64,000 nucleotides of DNA, from contig NZ_JADPQG010000001.1 in the NCBI RefSeq assembly GCF_015687175.1, positions 372,001-436,000 of the forward strand, in the 5' to 3' direction. The notes under the pieces were generated by a model. It was not told where the DNA came from. It saw nothing but the letters and a program-made list of their open reading frames with translations, and ran no database searches. This document shows positions 18,531-27,642 of the stretch, one piece after another. The stretch is from Reinekea sp. G2M2-21. GTDB lineage: Bacteria; Pseudomonadota; Gammaproteobacteria; Pseudomonadales; Natronospirillaceae. Position 1 is the first letter of the stretch. Each line of letters opens with the position of its first letter. The position numbers and the translations under genes were made by a program.

Positions 18531-19709
18531 ATGCAATTGGCCAGCCGTACCCAGACCATTACGCCATTTTATGTGATCCAGGTACTGAAACAGGTGGAGG
18601 CATTAGAGCGTCAAGGCAGAGACGTGATTCGTCTGTTCGTTGGCGAGCCGGATTTTGAGTCGCCGTCGGCCATTGTCAAGACCGCTCAACACAGCTTGCA
18701 GCATGAGGCTCAGACTTACACATCGAGCACAGGCATTGCGGCGTTGAAACAAAAAATTGCGGAACGGTATCAGCGCTGGCATCAACTGGACATTAATCCC
18801 GAACGAATCATTGTCACCCCCGGTGGGTCAGCTGCCTTGCAAGTCGCCTTTCTGGCTACGCTGAACCCGGGTGATGAAGTGTTGTTGCCGGAACCTGGGT
18901 ATCCGTGTAACGGCAATCTACTGGCGATGGTGAATGCAGTCGGTGTGCCGGTCTTTTTGGACCCAAACCATAAGATGGCATTGTCCATGGAAAACCTTGC
19001 CGCTGCGGTTTCAAAACGGTCGAAAGGTCTGTTGATTGCCTCGCCCAGTAATCCTTTGGGGTCGGTCATGTCATTGCAGCAATGGCAGCGGGTAGCTGAC
19101 TTTTGCAAAGCCCGTGGCATCCATTTGTTTGCCGATGAAATCTATCACGGCCTAACCTTTGGTGGCCTGGCACCTTCCGTCTTACAGGTTGATGATCAAG
19201 CTTGGGTTATTCAGTCGTTTTCCAAGTTTTACGGGATGACCGGCTGGCGCTTAGGGTGGTTGGTTGCGCCCGATTCGGCCGTGGATGCCTGTGAACGAAT
19301 TGCCCAGAACTTGTATTTGTCATCACCCACGATAGCGCAACGGGCGGCTTTGGCCGGTTTCGAAGAGGGTGTTGAACAACAGTGTTTTGCCCGGCGGGAT
19401 GAGCTTCAGCAACGTCGAGATTATTTAGTCGAAGTATTACCTACTTTGGGTCTGGAGGTCATGGCTAACCCCGACGGTGCGTTTTACCTGTATGTTGATA
19501 TTTCCAGATACAGCCAGGATTCGGTTGCCTTCTGTGCGGATGTTTTAACCGAAACCGGTGTGGCAATGACGCCGGGAATTGACTTTGGCGGTCCTTGTCC
19601 GCGCACCAGTGTGCGCATTGCCTACACCGTGGACGTCGAACGGCTTAAGGTTGCCGTCGATCGCCTGAAGACTTATCTGACCCTGACACACGCCACCGAT
19701 AACCGCTAG
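18531..19709 (+). CDS. Class I/II PLP-dependent aminotransferase
   Basis: A 392 aa fold-type I aminotransferase. The catalytic lysine is in SFSKFYGMTGWRLGW (Lys ~232), with the usual SPSNPLGSV and ADEIYHGL motifs and a C-terminal substrate Arg in RTSVRIAYT. GGAAGGAA just before the ATG at 18531 fixes the start, although the frame is open from 18288 across the opposing gluQ. Substrate specificity cannot be read; it resembles AspB/alanine-type enzymes. It is 21 bases before the next gene and divergent from gluQ. Confidence 0.88.
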   Translation: MQLASRTQTITPFYVIQVLKQVEALERQGRDVIRLFVGEPDFESPSAIVKTAQHSLQHEAQTYTSSTGIAALKQKIAERYQRWHQLDINPERIIVTPGGSAALQVAFLATLNPGDEVLLPEPGYPCNGNLLAMVNAVGVPVFLDPNHKMALSMENLAAAVSKRSKGLLIASPSNPLGSVMSLQQWQRVADFCKARGIHLFADEIYHGLTFGGLAPSVLQVDDQAWVIQSFSKFYGMTGWRLGWLVAPDSAVDACERIAQNLYLSSPTIAQRAALAGFEEGVEQQCFARRDELQQRRDYLVEVLPTLGLEVMANPDGAFYLYVDISRYSQDSVAFCADVLTETGVAMTPGIDFGGPCPRTSVRIAYTVDVERLKVAVDRLKTYLTLTHATDNR

Positions 19710-19730
19710 CAGCAGAGGCAAGAAATCACC

Positions 19731-20324
19731 ATGAACAGCGCAAAAATACTGTCTTCTCTGGCCATGGGTTTAACCCTTATCTGCGTGGCACTGTTGACGT
19801 TGCTGGATACTCAGCTCACCAGTTTGGATTACATCAGCCGCTTGAATGAAATAGAGGCTCAGTATCAGAGTTTCAGCAACGGTTTGTTTGTCTTGATCGG
19901 CATTTTTTGGATGGGTACGGTCGATGCCACCCGTCGCGCCGTTGAGCCGGAAAAACTGTCGCCGTGGCTGCGATATGGCAGCATTGCTTTTGCCGCGAGT
20001 TACCTGTTGAGTATGGTGTTTCCCTGCGATGCCGGCTGCCCACCAACCGGTTCCCTGAACCAGATGGTGCACAGTTCACTGGTCTGGTTGTTGTATGCCG
20101 GTCCGGCGGTGTGGTCGGTGTCTATCATACGGGCAGAGGATCGGCCGTTGTTGCGCGGAGTGGCCTGGGGCTTGGTCAGTGTTTTCGGCCTGATGCAGGT
20201 GGACACCCTGTTTGTGCACGTCGCACCCGGACTCTGGCAGCGCCTCTATGATGCGTTGTTCTGTCTGTTGTGGTGGCTCAATCTTCGTCAGCTTGAGCAG
20301 GCGAAGGTGGGGCGATCCATTTAA
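19731..20324 (+). CDS. DUF998-like integral membrane protein
   Basis: A 197 aa protein with about six hydrophobic helices. It matches the DUF998 pattern: a loop with PCDAGCPPTG and a following helix starting QMVHSSLVW. No enzymatic residues are recognisable and the role is unknown. It is co-directional with the aminotransferase, 21 bases downstream, and is followed after only two bases by the TA target of a MITE-1 element. Confidence 0.7.
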   Translation: MNSAKILSSLAMGLTLICVALLTLLDTQLTSLDYISRLNEIEAQYQSFSNGLFVLIGIFWMGTVDATRRAVEPEKLSPWLRYGSIAFAASYLLSMVFPCDAGCPPTGSLNQMVHSSLVWLLYAGPAVWSVSIIRAEDRPLLRGVAWGLVSVFGLMQVDTLFVHVAPGLWQRLYDALFCLLWWLNLRQLEQAKVGRSI

Positions 20325-20328
20325 GCTA

Positions 20329-20856
20329 GTGTCCTGAGTCGAAAGTTCGTATAGTTTCAGAGCGAATGGGAAGCGCTAGTACAAGGCGCTCTTCGTAGAG
20401 AATATCGAGATCTTTTCAAGAAGAGCAACGCCGTAATAGTGTTTTCCATTCGCTCCCTGCGGGCGCGACATTCAAGCTCTCTACCGTCGTTTTGTCTCTT
20501 GTTAATGGAATGATCATTGACAGCGAGACACGCCTAGGGCAGCTCTGAATAATTTCTATCTACCTCAGCGGGTGAAGAAATGATCAAATTTCGAGGCAAG
20601 TTCTGCAGGCAATATTCATTATCTTGGCAAAGGACTTAACAACGAAATTTGCCATTTCAGACCCGCCCTCCGGGTTCTTCAGTTCGATGACTGAGCTTTG
20701 TTGTGTGTTTTGAAAAGGACTCGCCATTCCCTGCAACACACGCCTCGCTCATCCTTCGATCTGATAGGACTGAGGTGATTTGAATTAATCACAGCTGCCC
20801 TAGCTATAGACCTTGAATGGCACGCTGAATTCATGCGAACTTCTTATTCAGGACAC
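20329..20856. repeat. MITE-1 copy A, containing a nested MITE-2
   Basis: A non-coding element starting GTGTCCTGAGTCGAAAGTTC and ending in its imperfect inverse (GAACTTCTTATTCAGGACAC), flanked by TA at left and AA at right. Without the insert it is ~260 bases. Inside the left arm AGCGAATGG (after GTTTCAG) pairs with CCATTCGCT ~95 bases later, and GGCGCTCTTC pairs with a GAAGAG..CGCC stretch, giving a long imperfect hairpin. It fills almost the whole gap between the DUF998 and AEC genes. No transposase; TA flanks suggest mobilisation by an IS630/Tc1-type enzyme (inference). Confidence 0.85.
20537..20800 (+). repeat. MITE-2 copy A, nested inside MITE-1 copy A
   Basis: A 264-base non-coding element with terminal inverted repeats (GGGCAGCTCTGAATAATT at left, AATTAATCACAGCTGCCC at right), flanked by TA on both sides. 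It is the same orientation as the free copy at 54636-54899 and the reverse of the one at 35014-35278. Confidence 0.85.
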
Positions 20857-20936
20857 AAGCCATGCTTTCGTCGTAGCCAGGCAATTTAACCTTATTTTTT
20901 CGGTATGATCGCTGAAATTTCACAGTGAGATGGTTC

Positions 20937-21809
20937 ATGGTTGCTCGAATTTTTGGCATTGTCGCCCCGATTATCTTTGTCATTTTAGTGGGATATCTCT
21001 ACGCCAGATTTAAAAAACCAAACATGGAAGCGGCTAACACCACCAACATCGACGTGTTTGTGCCGTTTCTCATTCTGGCGGTCTTTGCCGGGCAGCAAAT
21101 CAATATTGCCGAATATAAAAACCTGTTGTTCATTGTGGCCATGATTACGCTGATTCCCGGGTTGTTGTCCGGATTACTGTTCAAATTACTAAAGGTGCAA
21201 TGGAAAACACTGGCGCCCCCTATGATGTTCAAAAACAGCGGTAATCTGGGTATTCCGCTGTTGCTATTGACCTTTGGTGAGGATGCGCTGCCGGCCATAT
21301 TGATGATGTTTATTGTTGAAAACACGCTGCACTTCAGTGTTGGCATCTGGATACTCAGACCCAAAGACCACTTTCTGGGTTTTCTGAAACAGCCAATGAT
21401 GTTGGCGACCTTTGCCGGTTTGGGTATTTCGCTATTGCACCTGCAGTTGCCACATTGGTTGGTGACTGGCTTTGAACTGTTAGGTGATATTGCCGTACCG
21501 CTGATGTTGTTTGCCTTGGGGGTTCGTTTGGTGGACCTGGACTTCCACGGGTGGCGGTTGGGCGTGATGGGCGCCATTTTGTCGCCTCTGCTGGGACTGA
21601 TTGCGGCGGCTCCTTTTTTATTGTCGATACCCTTGCCCGACACTCAAATGAAAATGGCCTGGATCTTTGCCGCGCTCCCGCCGGCGGTACTGAATTATTT
21701 GGTGGCGGAGCGATATCAGCAGGAGCCTGATAAGGTTGCCTCGATTGTAATGTTTGCCAACGCGGGCAGTATCTTTATCATACCGGCGATTCTTTTTCTC
21801 ATTCTGTAA
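20937..21809 (+). CDS. AEC-family auxin-efflux-like permease
   Basis: A 290 aa membrane carrier with ten predicted helices in two five-helix halves. MMFKNSGNLGIPLLLLTFGE in the middle is the family's hallmark Asn/Gly-Pro crossing region. AEC carriers move small organic anions such as malate or malonate; the substrate here is unknown. The ATG at 20937 is preferred to the GTG at 20925 because GAGA lies at ribosome-site distance. It precedes hisI by 14 bases. Confidence 0.88.
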   Translation: MVARIFGIVAPIIFVILVGYLYARFKKPNMEAANTTNIDVFVPFLILAVFAGQQINIAEYKNLLFIVAMITLIPGLLSGLLFKLLKVQWKTLAPPMMFKNSGNLGIPLLLLTFGEDALPAILMMFIVENTLHFSVGIWILRPKDHFLGFLKQPMMLATFAGLGISLLHLQLPHWLVTGFELLGDIAVPLMLFALGVRLVDLDFHGWRLGVMGAILSPLLGLIAAAPFLLSIPLPDTQMKMAWIFAALPPAVLNYLVAERYQQEPDKVASIVMFANAGSIFIIPAILFLIL

Positions 21810-21823
21810 AAGGCAACCCGCTT

Positions 21824-22246
21824 ATGTTCAAGCAATGGGAGCAAGCTCCCGCGCAAACCCGAATCGAGGCCGACCGTTTTGTTGGCCAATTGGTTTTCAA
21901 TGCCGATGGACTGATTCCCGCTATCGCACAGCAACACAATACCGGCGAAGTCTTGATGATGGCCTGGATGAATGACCAATCCATTCAAGAAACATTGGCA
22001 ACAGGTCAGGTGTGTTATTGGTCTCGCTCAAGGCAAACTTACTGGCGCAAAGGCGAAAGCTCCGGGCATCAGCAGAAATTAGTTTCCATGCGCGCCGATT
22101 GCGACGGTGATACGTTGCTGTTGCTGGTCGATCAAAAGGGACCTGCCTGCCATACCAACCGACGCAGTTGCTTTTTCTTTGAATTGGATGCGAATGAAGC
22201 GACAGTATTGAACGACGTAAACTCCGGATTGACGGAAAAACCATAA
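21824..22246 (+). CDS. hisI: Phosphoribosyl-AMP cyclohydrolase
   Basis: It opens the purine ring of phosphoribosyl-AMP, the third step of histidine synthesis. The 140 aa stand-alone HisI domain shows GEVLMMAWMN, CYWSRSRQTYWRKGE, a DCDGD metal site and a Cys pair in ACHTNRRSCFF. Unlike E. coli HisIE it lacks the HisE domain, and no other his gene is near. It is sandwiched between the AEC permease and a small membrane protein in one transcription unit. Confidence 0.95.
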   Translation: MFKQWEQAPAQTRIEADRFVGQLVFNADGLIPAIAQQHNTGEVLMMAWMNDQSIQETLATGQVCYWSRSRQTYWRKGESSGHQQKLVSMRADCDGDTLLLLVDQKGPACHTNRRSCFFFELDANEATVLNDVNSGLTEKP

Positions 22247-22256
22247 GGAACAGGGA

Positions 22257-22667
22257 ATGTTACGAGAAAATCTGCAACAGGAATGGTTGCTGCACCAAGC
22301 ACAATATGATGCCTATGAACGGATGTCGTTGATCATTAAATTGTTTGCCATTGCTGCTCTGATTGCGATGTTAGCTTTAATGATCGACTTTCTGTTGAGT
22401 TTGGTCACTCTGTCGGTCATCTGGTTATTGGACGGCATCTGGAAAACCTATCAGAGCCGTATTGAGCAGCGTCTGCTGGTCCTGGAAGCTGCACTGGGCA
22501 CCGACGCAGAGTCACCCAGTACCGCCCAAGCGTTTCAGTTCAACCGCGAATTTGAGCGACTCAGACCCTCCGGTACCGGTTTGTTCGTGGAATATCTTAA
22601 GCAGGCATGTCGCCCCACGGTTGCCGTGGTATACGCGGTACTGATTCTGGTACTACTGATCAGTTGA
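22257..22667 (+). CDS. Small membrane protein of unknown function
   Basis: A 136 aa protein with two adjacent helices (~25-60) and a third at the C-terminus (~118-135), separated by a soluble part rich in Leu, Glu and Gln that may form a short coiled coil. I do not recognise the family. AAGGAACAGGG precedes the ATG, and the gene starts 10 bases after hisI, so it belongs to the AEC-hisI transcript. Confidence 0.6.
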   Translation: MLRENLQQEWLLHQAQYDAYERMSLIIKLFAIAALIAMLALMIDFLLSLVTLSVIWLLDGIWKTYQSRIEQRLLVLEAALGTDAESPSTAQAFQFNREFERLRPSGTGLFVEYLKQACRPTVAVVYAVLILVLLIS

Positions 22668-22700
22668 TGCCGTCTGGCGAAGGGACGATCGTTTAGGAGA

Positions 22701-22730
22701 CGTTCAGGGCGACTTTAATCGCCCTGAACG
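22701..22730. terminator. Hairpin between convergent genes
   Basis: CGTTCAGGGCGA and TCGCCCTGAACG form a perfect twelve-pair stem with loop CTTTAA, exactly between the convergent ends of the small membrane protein gene and the VanZ-like gene. No T-run on either side, so it may act with Rho or as an end stabiliser. Confidence 0.55.
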
Positions 22731-22731
22731 G

Positions 22732-23652
22732 TTATGGCATGGCGTCGATTAACTGGAATTGATCCAAATACAGTGTTTGATATTGTTGCAATTGGCTGAA
22801 AAAGATTCCCAACGCGAACATGTTTTCGACATCCATCGTCCGGTTTTTTGGCGCGTGAATAATGTCGTCTATCGAAAAAACGAAGTTATTCCAACCTGGA
22901 GTGAGCATTAGTGATTGATTGAAACGATCATTAAAGCCTCCACCGTACTTCCCATGTTGTTTGTCGTGAATACGAATCGTAATGGTTAATTCAGCCGATG
23001 TCGGATTAAACAGATTCATTTCCAGCTTGCGATAACCGCTCCAGTCCAGCAAAGTCGGCGTCAGCATGAGTGTTGCGTAATTCCCTGGCTCAAAATCAGC
23101 GCGCCCGCTGAAACGACCCTGCAATACATGTTCTTCGGAAGTGGCCAGGTTACCTTCCCACCGCGCGACGGAAAATTCGGATTCGAAGTCTTCAATAATC
23201 GGTTTGCGGTTTTGCTGCAGATAGTCGGTGTAACCGGCCATGGCAAAGCCGCCTAAATCGACAATCAGCACAAAACCTAAAAAACTGATGGTGGAAATGT
23301 GCAAGTGTGCGCGCGCCACAAACCAAAGTGCCAGAGCACAACCCACCAGATTACGCAAAATATCCATCGCGCTCATGCTGCGGCCAATGACACGCTGTAC
23401 GCCTTCAATGAAAAAACTGAAAACGAGCACAACGGCCAGATAACTGAACACCTGCAGGGTCGACTTGAACGGTCGAAACTGGCTGTACACGACGGTAGCG
23501 GTTGCAAAAAATACGATATGTCCCATGTTCCAGGCGTAACGCAACCATGGCATGGCGAGCCCATCGGGTCCGCCAATAAAAAACAGGGACACCACGGGCA
23601 GCAGAAGTAGCAGCGACCAGTGGCGTTTGTTCAGCTGGTTAGGCGCCCACAT
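22732..23652 (-). CDS. VanZ-like membrane protein with C-terminal beta-sandwich domain
   Basis: A 306 aa protein. The first ~155 residues hold about five helices with VanZ-like features (helix with NMGHIVFFATATVVY; ...FFIEGVQRVIGRSMSAMDILRNLVG). After the last helix, residues ~170-306 look like an extracytoplasmic CIA30/galactose-binding-type sandwich (IIEDFESEFSVARWEGN, DWSGYRKLEMNLFNP, GWNNFVFSIDDI). Its ATG overlaps the end of the upstream aminotransferase by 14 bases. Role unknown; surface carbohydrate binding or envelope modification is possible. Confidence 0.72.
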   Translation of the reverse strand: MWAPNQLNKRHWSLLLLLPVVSLFFIGGPDGLAMPWLRYAWNMGHIVFFATATVVYSQFRPFKSTLQVFSYLAVVLVFSFFIEGVQRVIGRSMSAMDILRNLVGCALALWFVARAHLHISTISFLGFVLIVDLGGFAMAGYTDYLQQNRKPIIEDFESEFSVARWEGNLATSEEHVLQGRFSGRADFEPGNYATLMLTPTLLDWSGYRKLEMNLFNPTSAELTITIRIHDKQHGKYGGGFNDRFNQSLMLTPGWNNFVFSIDDIIHAPKNRTMDVENMFALGIFFSQLQQYQTLYLDQFQLIDAMP

Positions 23653-24823
23653 GGATAAACGCCTGCGCCAGCGTTGTCACCTCAGATTCCTTCAGGCCGG
23701 CAATGTTGACTCGTCCGCCGCCCACGATATAAATACCGAATTCACTTTTTAGCTGCGCGATCATGTCGTCACTCAATCCGGTTAGAGAAAACATCCCTTT
23801 GTGTTGTGCAAAGTAATTGAAGCGGTCGCTTTGGCTGAGCGTTTGGAACTCGTTGACCAATGCTTGTCGTAACCCATTAACGCGTTGGTTCATTTCATCC
23901 AGTTCCTGACGCCAAAGGGCGTTGAGTTCTGCATCGTTGAGAATGGTGCGTACAATGGCGGCACCGTGTGCCGGCGGCATGGAATAGGAACCACGTGATA
24001 GTTCACACATTTTGGCCCGCGCATTGGTTGCTTGTTCAATACTGTTGGACACAATCATCGCGGCACCGGTGCGCTCACGGTATAGACCAAAGTTTTTGGA
24101 ACAAGACGTGGAGATAATCATCTCCGGGACCTGATCAACCAATAACTGCATGCCTTTGGCGTCTTCTTCAAGACCGTTACCCAGCCCTTGATAGGCAATA
24201 TCCACAAAGGGTAAGAAGCCATTTTTGTTGGCCAGTGCGGCGATCTGCTGCCAGGCTTCCAGGCTGATGTCGGCGCCGCTGGGGTTATGGCAGCAGCCAT
24301 GCAGCAGCAATATGTCATCCGCGCCGAGTTCCGCTATTTTGGCTAACATCGCGGCTTCATTAACGAGCTTGGTTTTCGGGTCCAGATAGGGATATTCCTC
24401 GACCTTTAAACCGGCTCTGAGCATGATCGGGCGATGGTTTATGTAGCTCGGGTTGCTGATCCAAACCGTGCTGTCCGGCTTGGTAGCGGCAATAAGGTCG
24501 GCCAAATTGCGTAACGCCCCACTGGCACCAGGTGTTTGCAGGGTTGTGGTGCGGCCCAATGCGCTGGTCGTTCCCAACAGCAGGTTCTGCAGCGCTTCGT
24601 TGAACAGTTCGTCCCCGGTCAGACCCTGATATGCTTTGGTTGATTCTTGCGCCAACAATAATTTCTCAGCTGCGCTGACGGCTTTCATGATCGGTGTAAT
24701 GCCTTCATCATTGCGGTAAACACCGATACCCAGGTCAATTTTGTCGCTACGGGGGTCATTGCGGTATTCAGTAATCAAAGACAGGATCGGATCGCCTTTT
24801 GGGGCAGCAATTTGTTCAAACAT
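23639..24823 (-). CDS. Aspartate/aromatic amino acid aminotransferase
   Basis: A 394 aa PLP enzyme of the AspC/TyrB group. It has KIDLGIGVYRNDEG at the N-terminus, HGCCHNPSGADIS, and the lysine site STSCSKNFGLYRERTGA (Lys ~243). It transfers amino groups between aspartate or aromatic amino acids and 2-oxoglutarate. It is the middle gene of a minus-strand operon, 16 bases after an EamA permease and overlapping a VanZ-like gene. tyrB and aspC cannot be separated by eye. Confidence 0.92.
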   Translation of the reverse strand: MFEQIAAPKGDPILSLITEYRNDPRSDKIDLGIGVYRNDEGITPIMKAVSAAEKLLLAQESTKAYQGLTGDELFNEALQNLLLGTTSALGRTTTLQTPGASGALRNLADLIAATKPDSTVWISNPSYINHRPIMLRAGLKVEEYPYLDPKTKLVNEAAMLAKIAELGADDILLLHGCCHNPSGADISLEAWQQIAALANKNGFLPFVDIAYQGLGNGLEEDAKGMQLLVDQVPEMIISTSCSKNFGLYRERTGAAMIVSNSIEQATNARAKMCELSRGSYSMPPAHGAAIVRTILNDAELNALWRQELDEMNQRVNGLRQALVNEFQTLSQSDRFNYFAQHKGMFSLTGLSDDMIAQLKSEFGIYIVGGGRVNIAGLKESEVTTLAQAFIHVGA

Positions 24824-24839
24824 GTTGGCTCCAGTGGTT

Positions 24840-25760
24840 TTATTGTGCGCGAGCGGATTTATATACGCCGAAGGAGGTTAAGCATAACCCTAACAGCGAT
24901 ATGAATTCGAGTGATTCCTGCAATATTAGGAAAGCGAATACAGAAGCAATCACCGGCGTCATAGAGCCGATAGCTGATGTATTCTCTGCACCCAGCCGGC
25001 GAATGGCGGTGGCGTAAAACCAACCTGACAGAATGCCAACCAGAATCCCCTGTACCAATAATTGTGTCAGCAAAAAACCGGTCGAAAGATGAGCACTCAG
25101 GGTCAGGTCACCACTGAGCAAAACCCAGATTCCGATGATGGTGCCATTAGGAACCGTGACCAATGCCGCTACCTGTAAAGGCTGTAAATCGGCTTGTCTG
25201 ACACTGACCGTAAAAATTGCCCACATCAATGCACACCCCAGCAACAGCAACTGGCCTTCAATCAGCTGGGTATTGAATTGGGTCATGGCGCTAAAGACCA
25301 GGGTAAGTACTCCGGCGAGAACAAAGCCGAGACCCAGCAGTCTTTGCTGCGGCAGTGTCTGCTTGAACAGAGTCACCGCGAGTAACGTCACAAACAACGG
25401 CGCAGCGCCTGGAATGAGTGTGCTGCCCTGCATGACATTCGCTCGCGCCATCCCCATGGCGGACAACAGAAAAAAGCCGACGCCGCTCCCTAGGCTGATT
25501 CCAAGCAGATAAAGCCAGGGTGTGTAGCGATAAGCGGGAAGGGCACGGACAAACACCGGCACCAGCAACAGACCCGGCGCGGCATAGCGCATGAGCAGCA
25601 ATTCTTCTTTGCTCAGCCCCGACAGGGCGCCAGCGCGAAGGGATAGAAAGTAGCTGGACCAGATAACAACCGTCATTACCGCAGCAGTCCAGCCTATCAG
25701 GCGCTGGCGTGTGCCTTGTGGTAAAGGTTTCACCAGAAAAGGAGATATCTGTTCACTCAT
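24840..25760 (-). CDS. EamA/DMT-family metabolite exporter
   Basis: A 306 aa protein with ten helices formed by two EamA repeats. GAGG lies upstream of the ATG. It heads the operon with the aromatic aminotransferase and is divergent from an Lrp-type regulator, a layout typical of amino-acid exporters controlled by the divergent regulator. The cargo is not readable. Confidence 0.88.
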   Translation of the reverse strand: MSEQISPFLVKPLPQGTRQRLIGWTAAVMTVVIWSSYFLSLRAGALSGLSKEELLLMRYAAPGLLLVPVFVRALPAYRYTPWLYLLGISLGSGVGFFLLSAMGMARANVMQGSTLIPGAAPLFVTLLAVTLFKQTLPQQRLLGLGFVLAGVLTLVFSAMTQFNTQLIEGQLLLLGCALMWAIFTVSVRQADLQPLQVAALVTVPNGTIIGIWVLLSGDLTLSAHLSTGFLLTQLLVQGILVGILSGWFYATAIRRLGAENTSAIGSMTPVIASVFAFLILQESLEFISLLGLCLTSFGVYKSARAQ

Positions 25761-25910
25761 GTGTGCTGCCTCAAGGTCTTTGGAGGCAACATTCTAGTCG
25801 TGATGGTGTTGTGTCTAGTGCTAAACTGTGGCTTTGTAAGCCATGTATTTAGTATAGATTGTTAAATTTTTGTATTTTTTTGATAATTGTTGTTGCTTTA
25901 GTGGGGTTTG

Positions 25911-26372
25911 ATGGTGGATTTGGATCGTATCGATAAGCAGCTGCTGCGTCTGATGCAAAAAGATGCGCGGCTGACGGTGGCCCAGCTGGGTGAAAAAGTT
26001 GGCCTGTCTGCGTCACCCTGCGCTCGTCGCGTCCGTGCTCTGGAAGAAAAGGGCTTTATTACGGGTATTCACGCCCGGGTAGACCGGCGCAAATTGGGTT
26101 TTCAGATGACCATCTTCGTGCATGTACGGTTGAGCCAGCATCAGGAGCAATGGGTCGATCAATTTGAGCACGCTGTTTTGACCATGGCCGAAGTGGTTAG
26201 CTGTCATATCGTGTCGGGAGCGTTTGACTATCTTATGCAGGTTGTCGTGCGGGACTTGGGCGAATATGAACGATGGGTTAAACGGTTACAAGGTTTAGCC
26301 ATGGTGGCACAAATCGACAGTTCCTTTGCGATCCGTACAGTGAAGGAGCAAAGTGTCATCGATCCGGGATAA
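25911..26372 (+). CDS. Lrp/AsnC-family transcriptional regulator
   Basis: A 153 aa regulator with an N-terminal helix-turn-helix (LTVAQLGEKVGLSASPCARRVRALEEKG) and a C-terminal RAM ligand-binding domain (GAFDYLMQVVVRDLGEYERW). GGGG precedes the ATG at 25911; an in-frame TTG lies one codon earlier. Lrp-type proteins sense amino acids, and it is divergent from the EamA exporter-aminotransferase operon, which is its likely target. Confidence 0.9.
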   Translation: MVDLDRIDKQLLRLMQKDARLTVAQLGEKVGLSASPCARRVRALEEKGFITGIHARVDRRKLGFQMTIFVHVRLSQHQEQWVDQFEHAVLTMAEVVSCHIVSGAFDYLMQVVVRDLGEYERWVKRLQGLAMVAQIDSSFAIRTVKEQSVIDPG

Positions 26373-26403
26373 GAATCATCACGGAACAGTGCAATAGCCG
26401 TTT

Positions 26404-26424
26404 GGCGGCGTTACAATCGCCGCC
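26404..26424 (+). terminator. GC-rich hairpin after the Lrp gene
   Basis: GGCGGCG and CGCCGCC form a seven-pair stem with loop TTACAAT, 31 bases past the Lrp stop and 25 bases before ybjN. Only a weak T-rich tail (AATTTCATT) follows. It could end the Lrp transcript or sit in the ybjN leader. Confidence 0.45.
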
Positions 26425-26449
26425 AATTTCATTACCGTACGAACCTTAT

Positions 26450-26908
26450 ATGTCAACGCTAGACCGAGACACCATCCAAGCCTGGATCGAACAATTGCAA
26501 CACGAAGCCTATGTCTGCCCGGATTGTGAAGGTATACACCTGCACGGCTGGGAAGCCAAAGAAGCTGTCCTGGAAGCGCGTTGTTTTGTTGAAAAGGACC
26601 GGGTGTCTTTATTGGTGGAGATCGCTATCCGCCCTTCGGCCGTTTTGCCTTTGCAGGGCGCCGTGCATTTCATGAATTACGATTACAGCTTGTTGAAAGT
26701 GATGATCGCCATGGCGGATCACGATGTCCCGAGGCTGTTATTGACGCATGCCTTGCCCATTGCGCATCTGTCAGAGCCGATGTTTCAGGACTGGCTGAAG
26801 CAGTTGCTCAGTGAAATGGATGCGGTCTACAAACACCTGACTGACATGGAAGTGTTATTGCTGGAAGACGACGATTACTTCACGGACTTTGACGATCAGC
26901 TTCACTGA
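26450..26908 (+). CDS. ybjN: YbjN-family protein
   Basis: A 152 aa cytoplasmic protein matching E. coli YbjN along its length: an opening like DTIQAWIEQL, YVCPDCEGIHL, the family's most conserved stretch IRPSAVLPL, and a C-terminal acidic tail ending in LH. YbjN is tied to stress, motility and growth control, with a secretion-chaperone-like fold; its molecular role is unsettled. I use the ATG at 26450 because the longer frame begins inside the upstream hairpin at a TTG. Its stop overlaps the convergent anti-sigma-like gene by a few bases. Confidence 0.85.
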   Translation: MSTLDRDTIQAWIEQLQHEAYVCPDCEGIHLHGWEAKEAVLEARCFVEKDRVSLLVEIAIRPSAVLPLQGAVHFMNYDYSLLKVMIAMADHDVPRLLLTHALPIAHLSEPMFQDWLKQLLSEMDAVYKHLTDMEVLLLEDDDYFTDFDDQLH

Positions 26909-27642
26909 GCACAGGGAGATGCTTCCAGTGCTTCAAACAACCACTCGCCCTGTTTAGCCTGATGTGCCTGTACCCAAACCCCCGGCTTAAAGTCAGTTTC
27001 GACGTCCAATAGCAGCGGTTCGCCTGCGCAGTTTTTGAACGAACCGGTTTGACCATCAACGACTTGCAGCCAGAGCGTCTCCTCTTTTTCCGCAGTCTTG
27101 TTCATGGCAAGGCTGTCGGTCATCGGGATCGAGGCGATCTGCTCGTCATCCGCCAACATGTCTGCATTGACGTCAGCTTCTTCAGCCATCAACGGCACCT
27201 TTACCGGGGCAGCCGCTGGTTTGGCGACGGCACCGCGTTCGGCTGTCTCTGCTTGTGCCACAACACCGGTTTCGCTGGGCTGACTTGCGAAGGTTGATTG
27301 CGTAACACCAGCCTCACGACTTTTGTTTACCGTTACTTCCGGCGCCGTTTTCGCCATTTGCGTGGCAACAGGACTGGGGACTTCCTCGTAGAGAGCACTT
27401 TCTGACATGGCATCCGATGACATCGAGGTCAGCATCAGTTCATTTGGCTGCCGCGCAGGCCAGACAATCATAACGACCAGCAAAGAGACCGCAATGCCTG
27501 GCAATGCTAGGGTCCAACGCGAACGGTGAGGTTTTTTCGGTGCGCGACTCAATAGTGAAGCGTGCAAATGCTCGGGCGCTTTGTGTTGCTGCTTTCGCTG
27601 TTCGTACAAACGATTCAGTGACGTTTGATCATTAGGATTCAT
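26902..27642 (-). CDS. Putative membrane-anchored anti-sigma-like partner of the ECF factor
   Basis: A 246 aa protein with a charged cytoplasmic N-terminus (~1-43), one helix (~44-62, TLALPGIAVSLLVVMIVW), a long Ala/Ser/Glu/Pro-rich linker (~65-170) and a small C-terminal periplasmic domain with two Cys. The gene overlaps the ECF sigma gene by 11 bases, the usual sigma/anti-sigma layout. No zinc-type anti-sigma motif (HxxxCxxC) is visible, so the assignment rests on topology and position. Confidence 0.6.
   Translation of the reverse strand: MNPNDQTSLNRLYEQRKQQHKAPEHLHASLLSRAPKKPHRSRWTLALPGIAVSLLVVMIVWPARQPNELMLTSMSSDAMSESALYEEVPSPVATQMAKTAPEVTVNKSREAGVTQSTFASQPSETGVVAQAETAERGAVAKPAAAPVKVPLMAEEADVNADMLADDEQIASIPMTDSLAMNKTAEKEETLWLQVVDGQTGSFKNCAGEPLLLDVETDFKPGVWVQAHQAKQGEWLFEALEASPCAQ

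Noticed and set aside
20329-20856. CRISPR array or REP cluster as an explanation for the repeated DNA
   Set aside because: There are no short regularly spaced direct repeats; the copies are long single elements with terminal inverted repeats and TA flanks.
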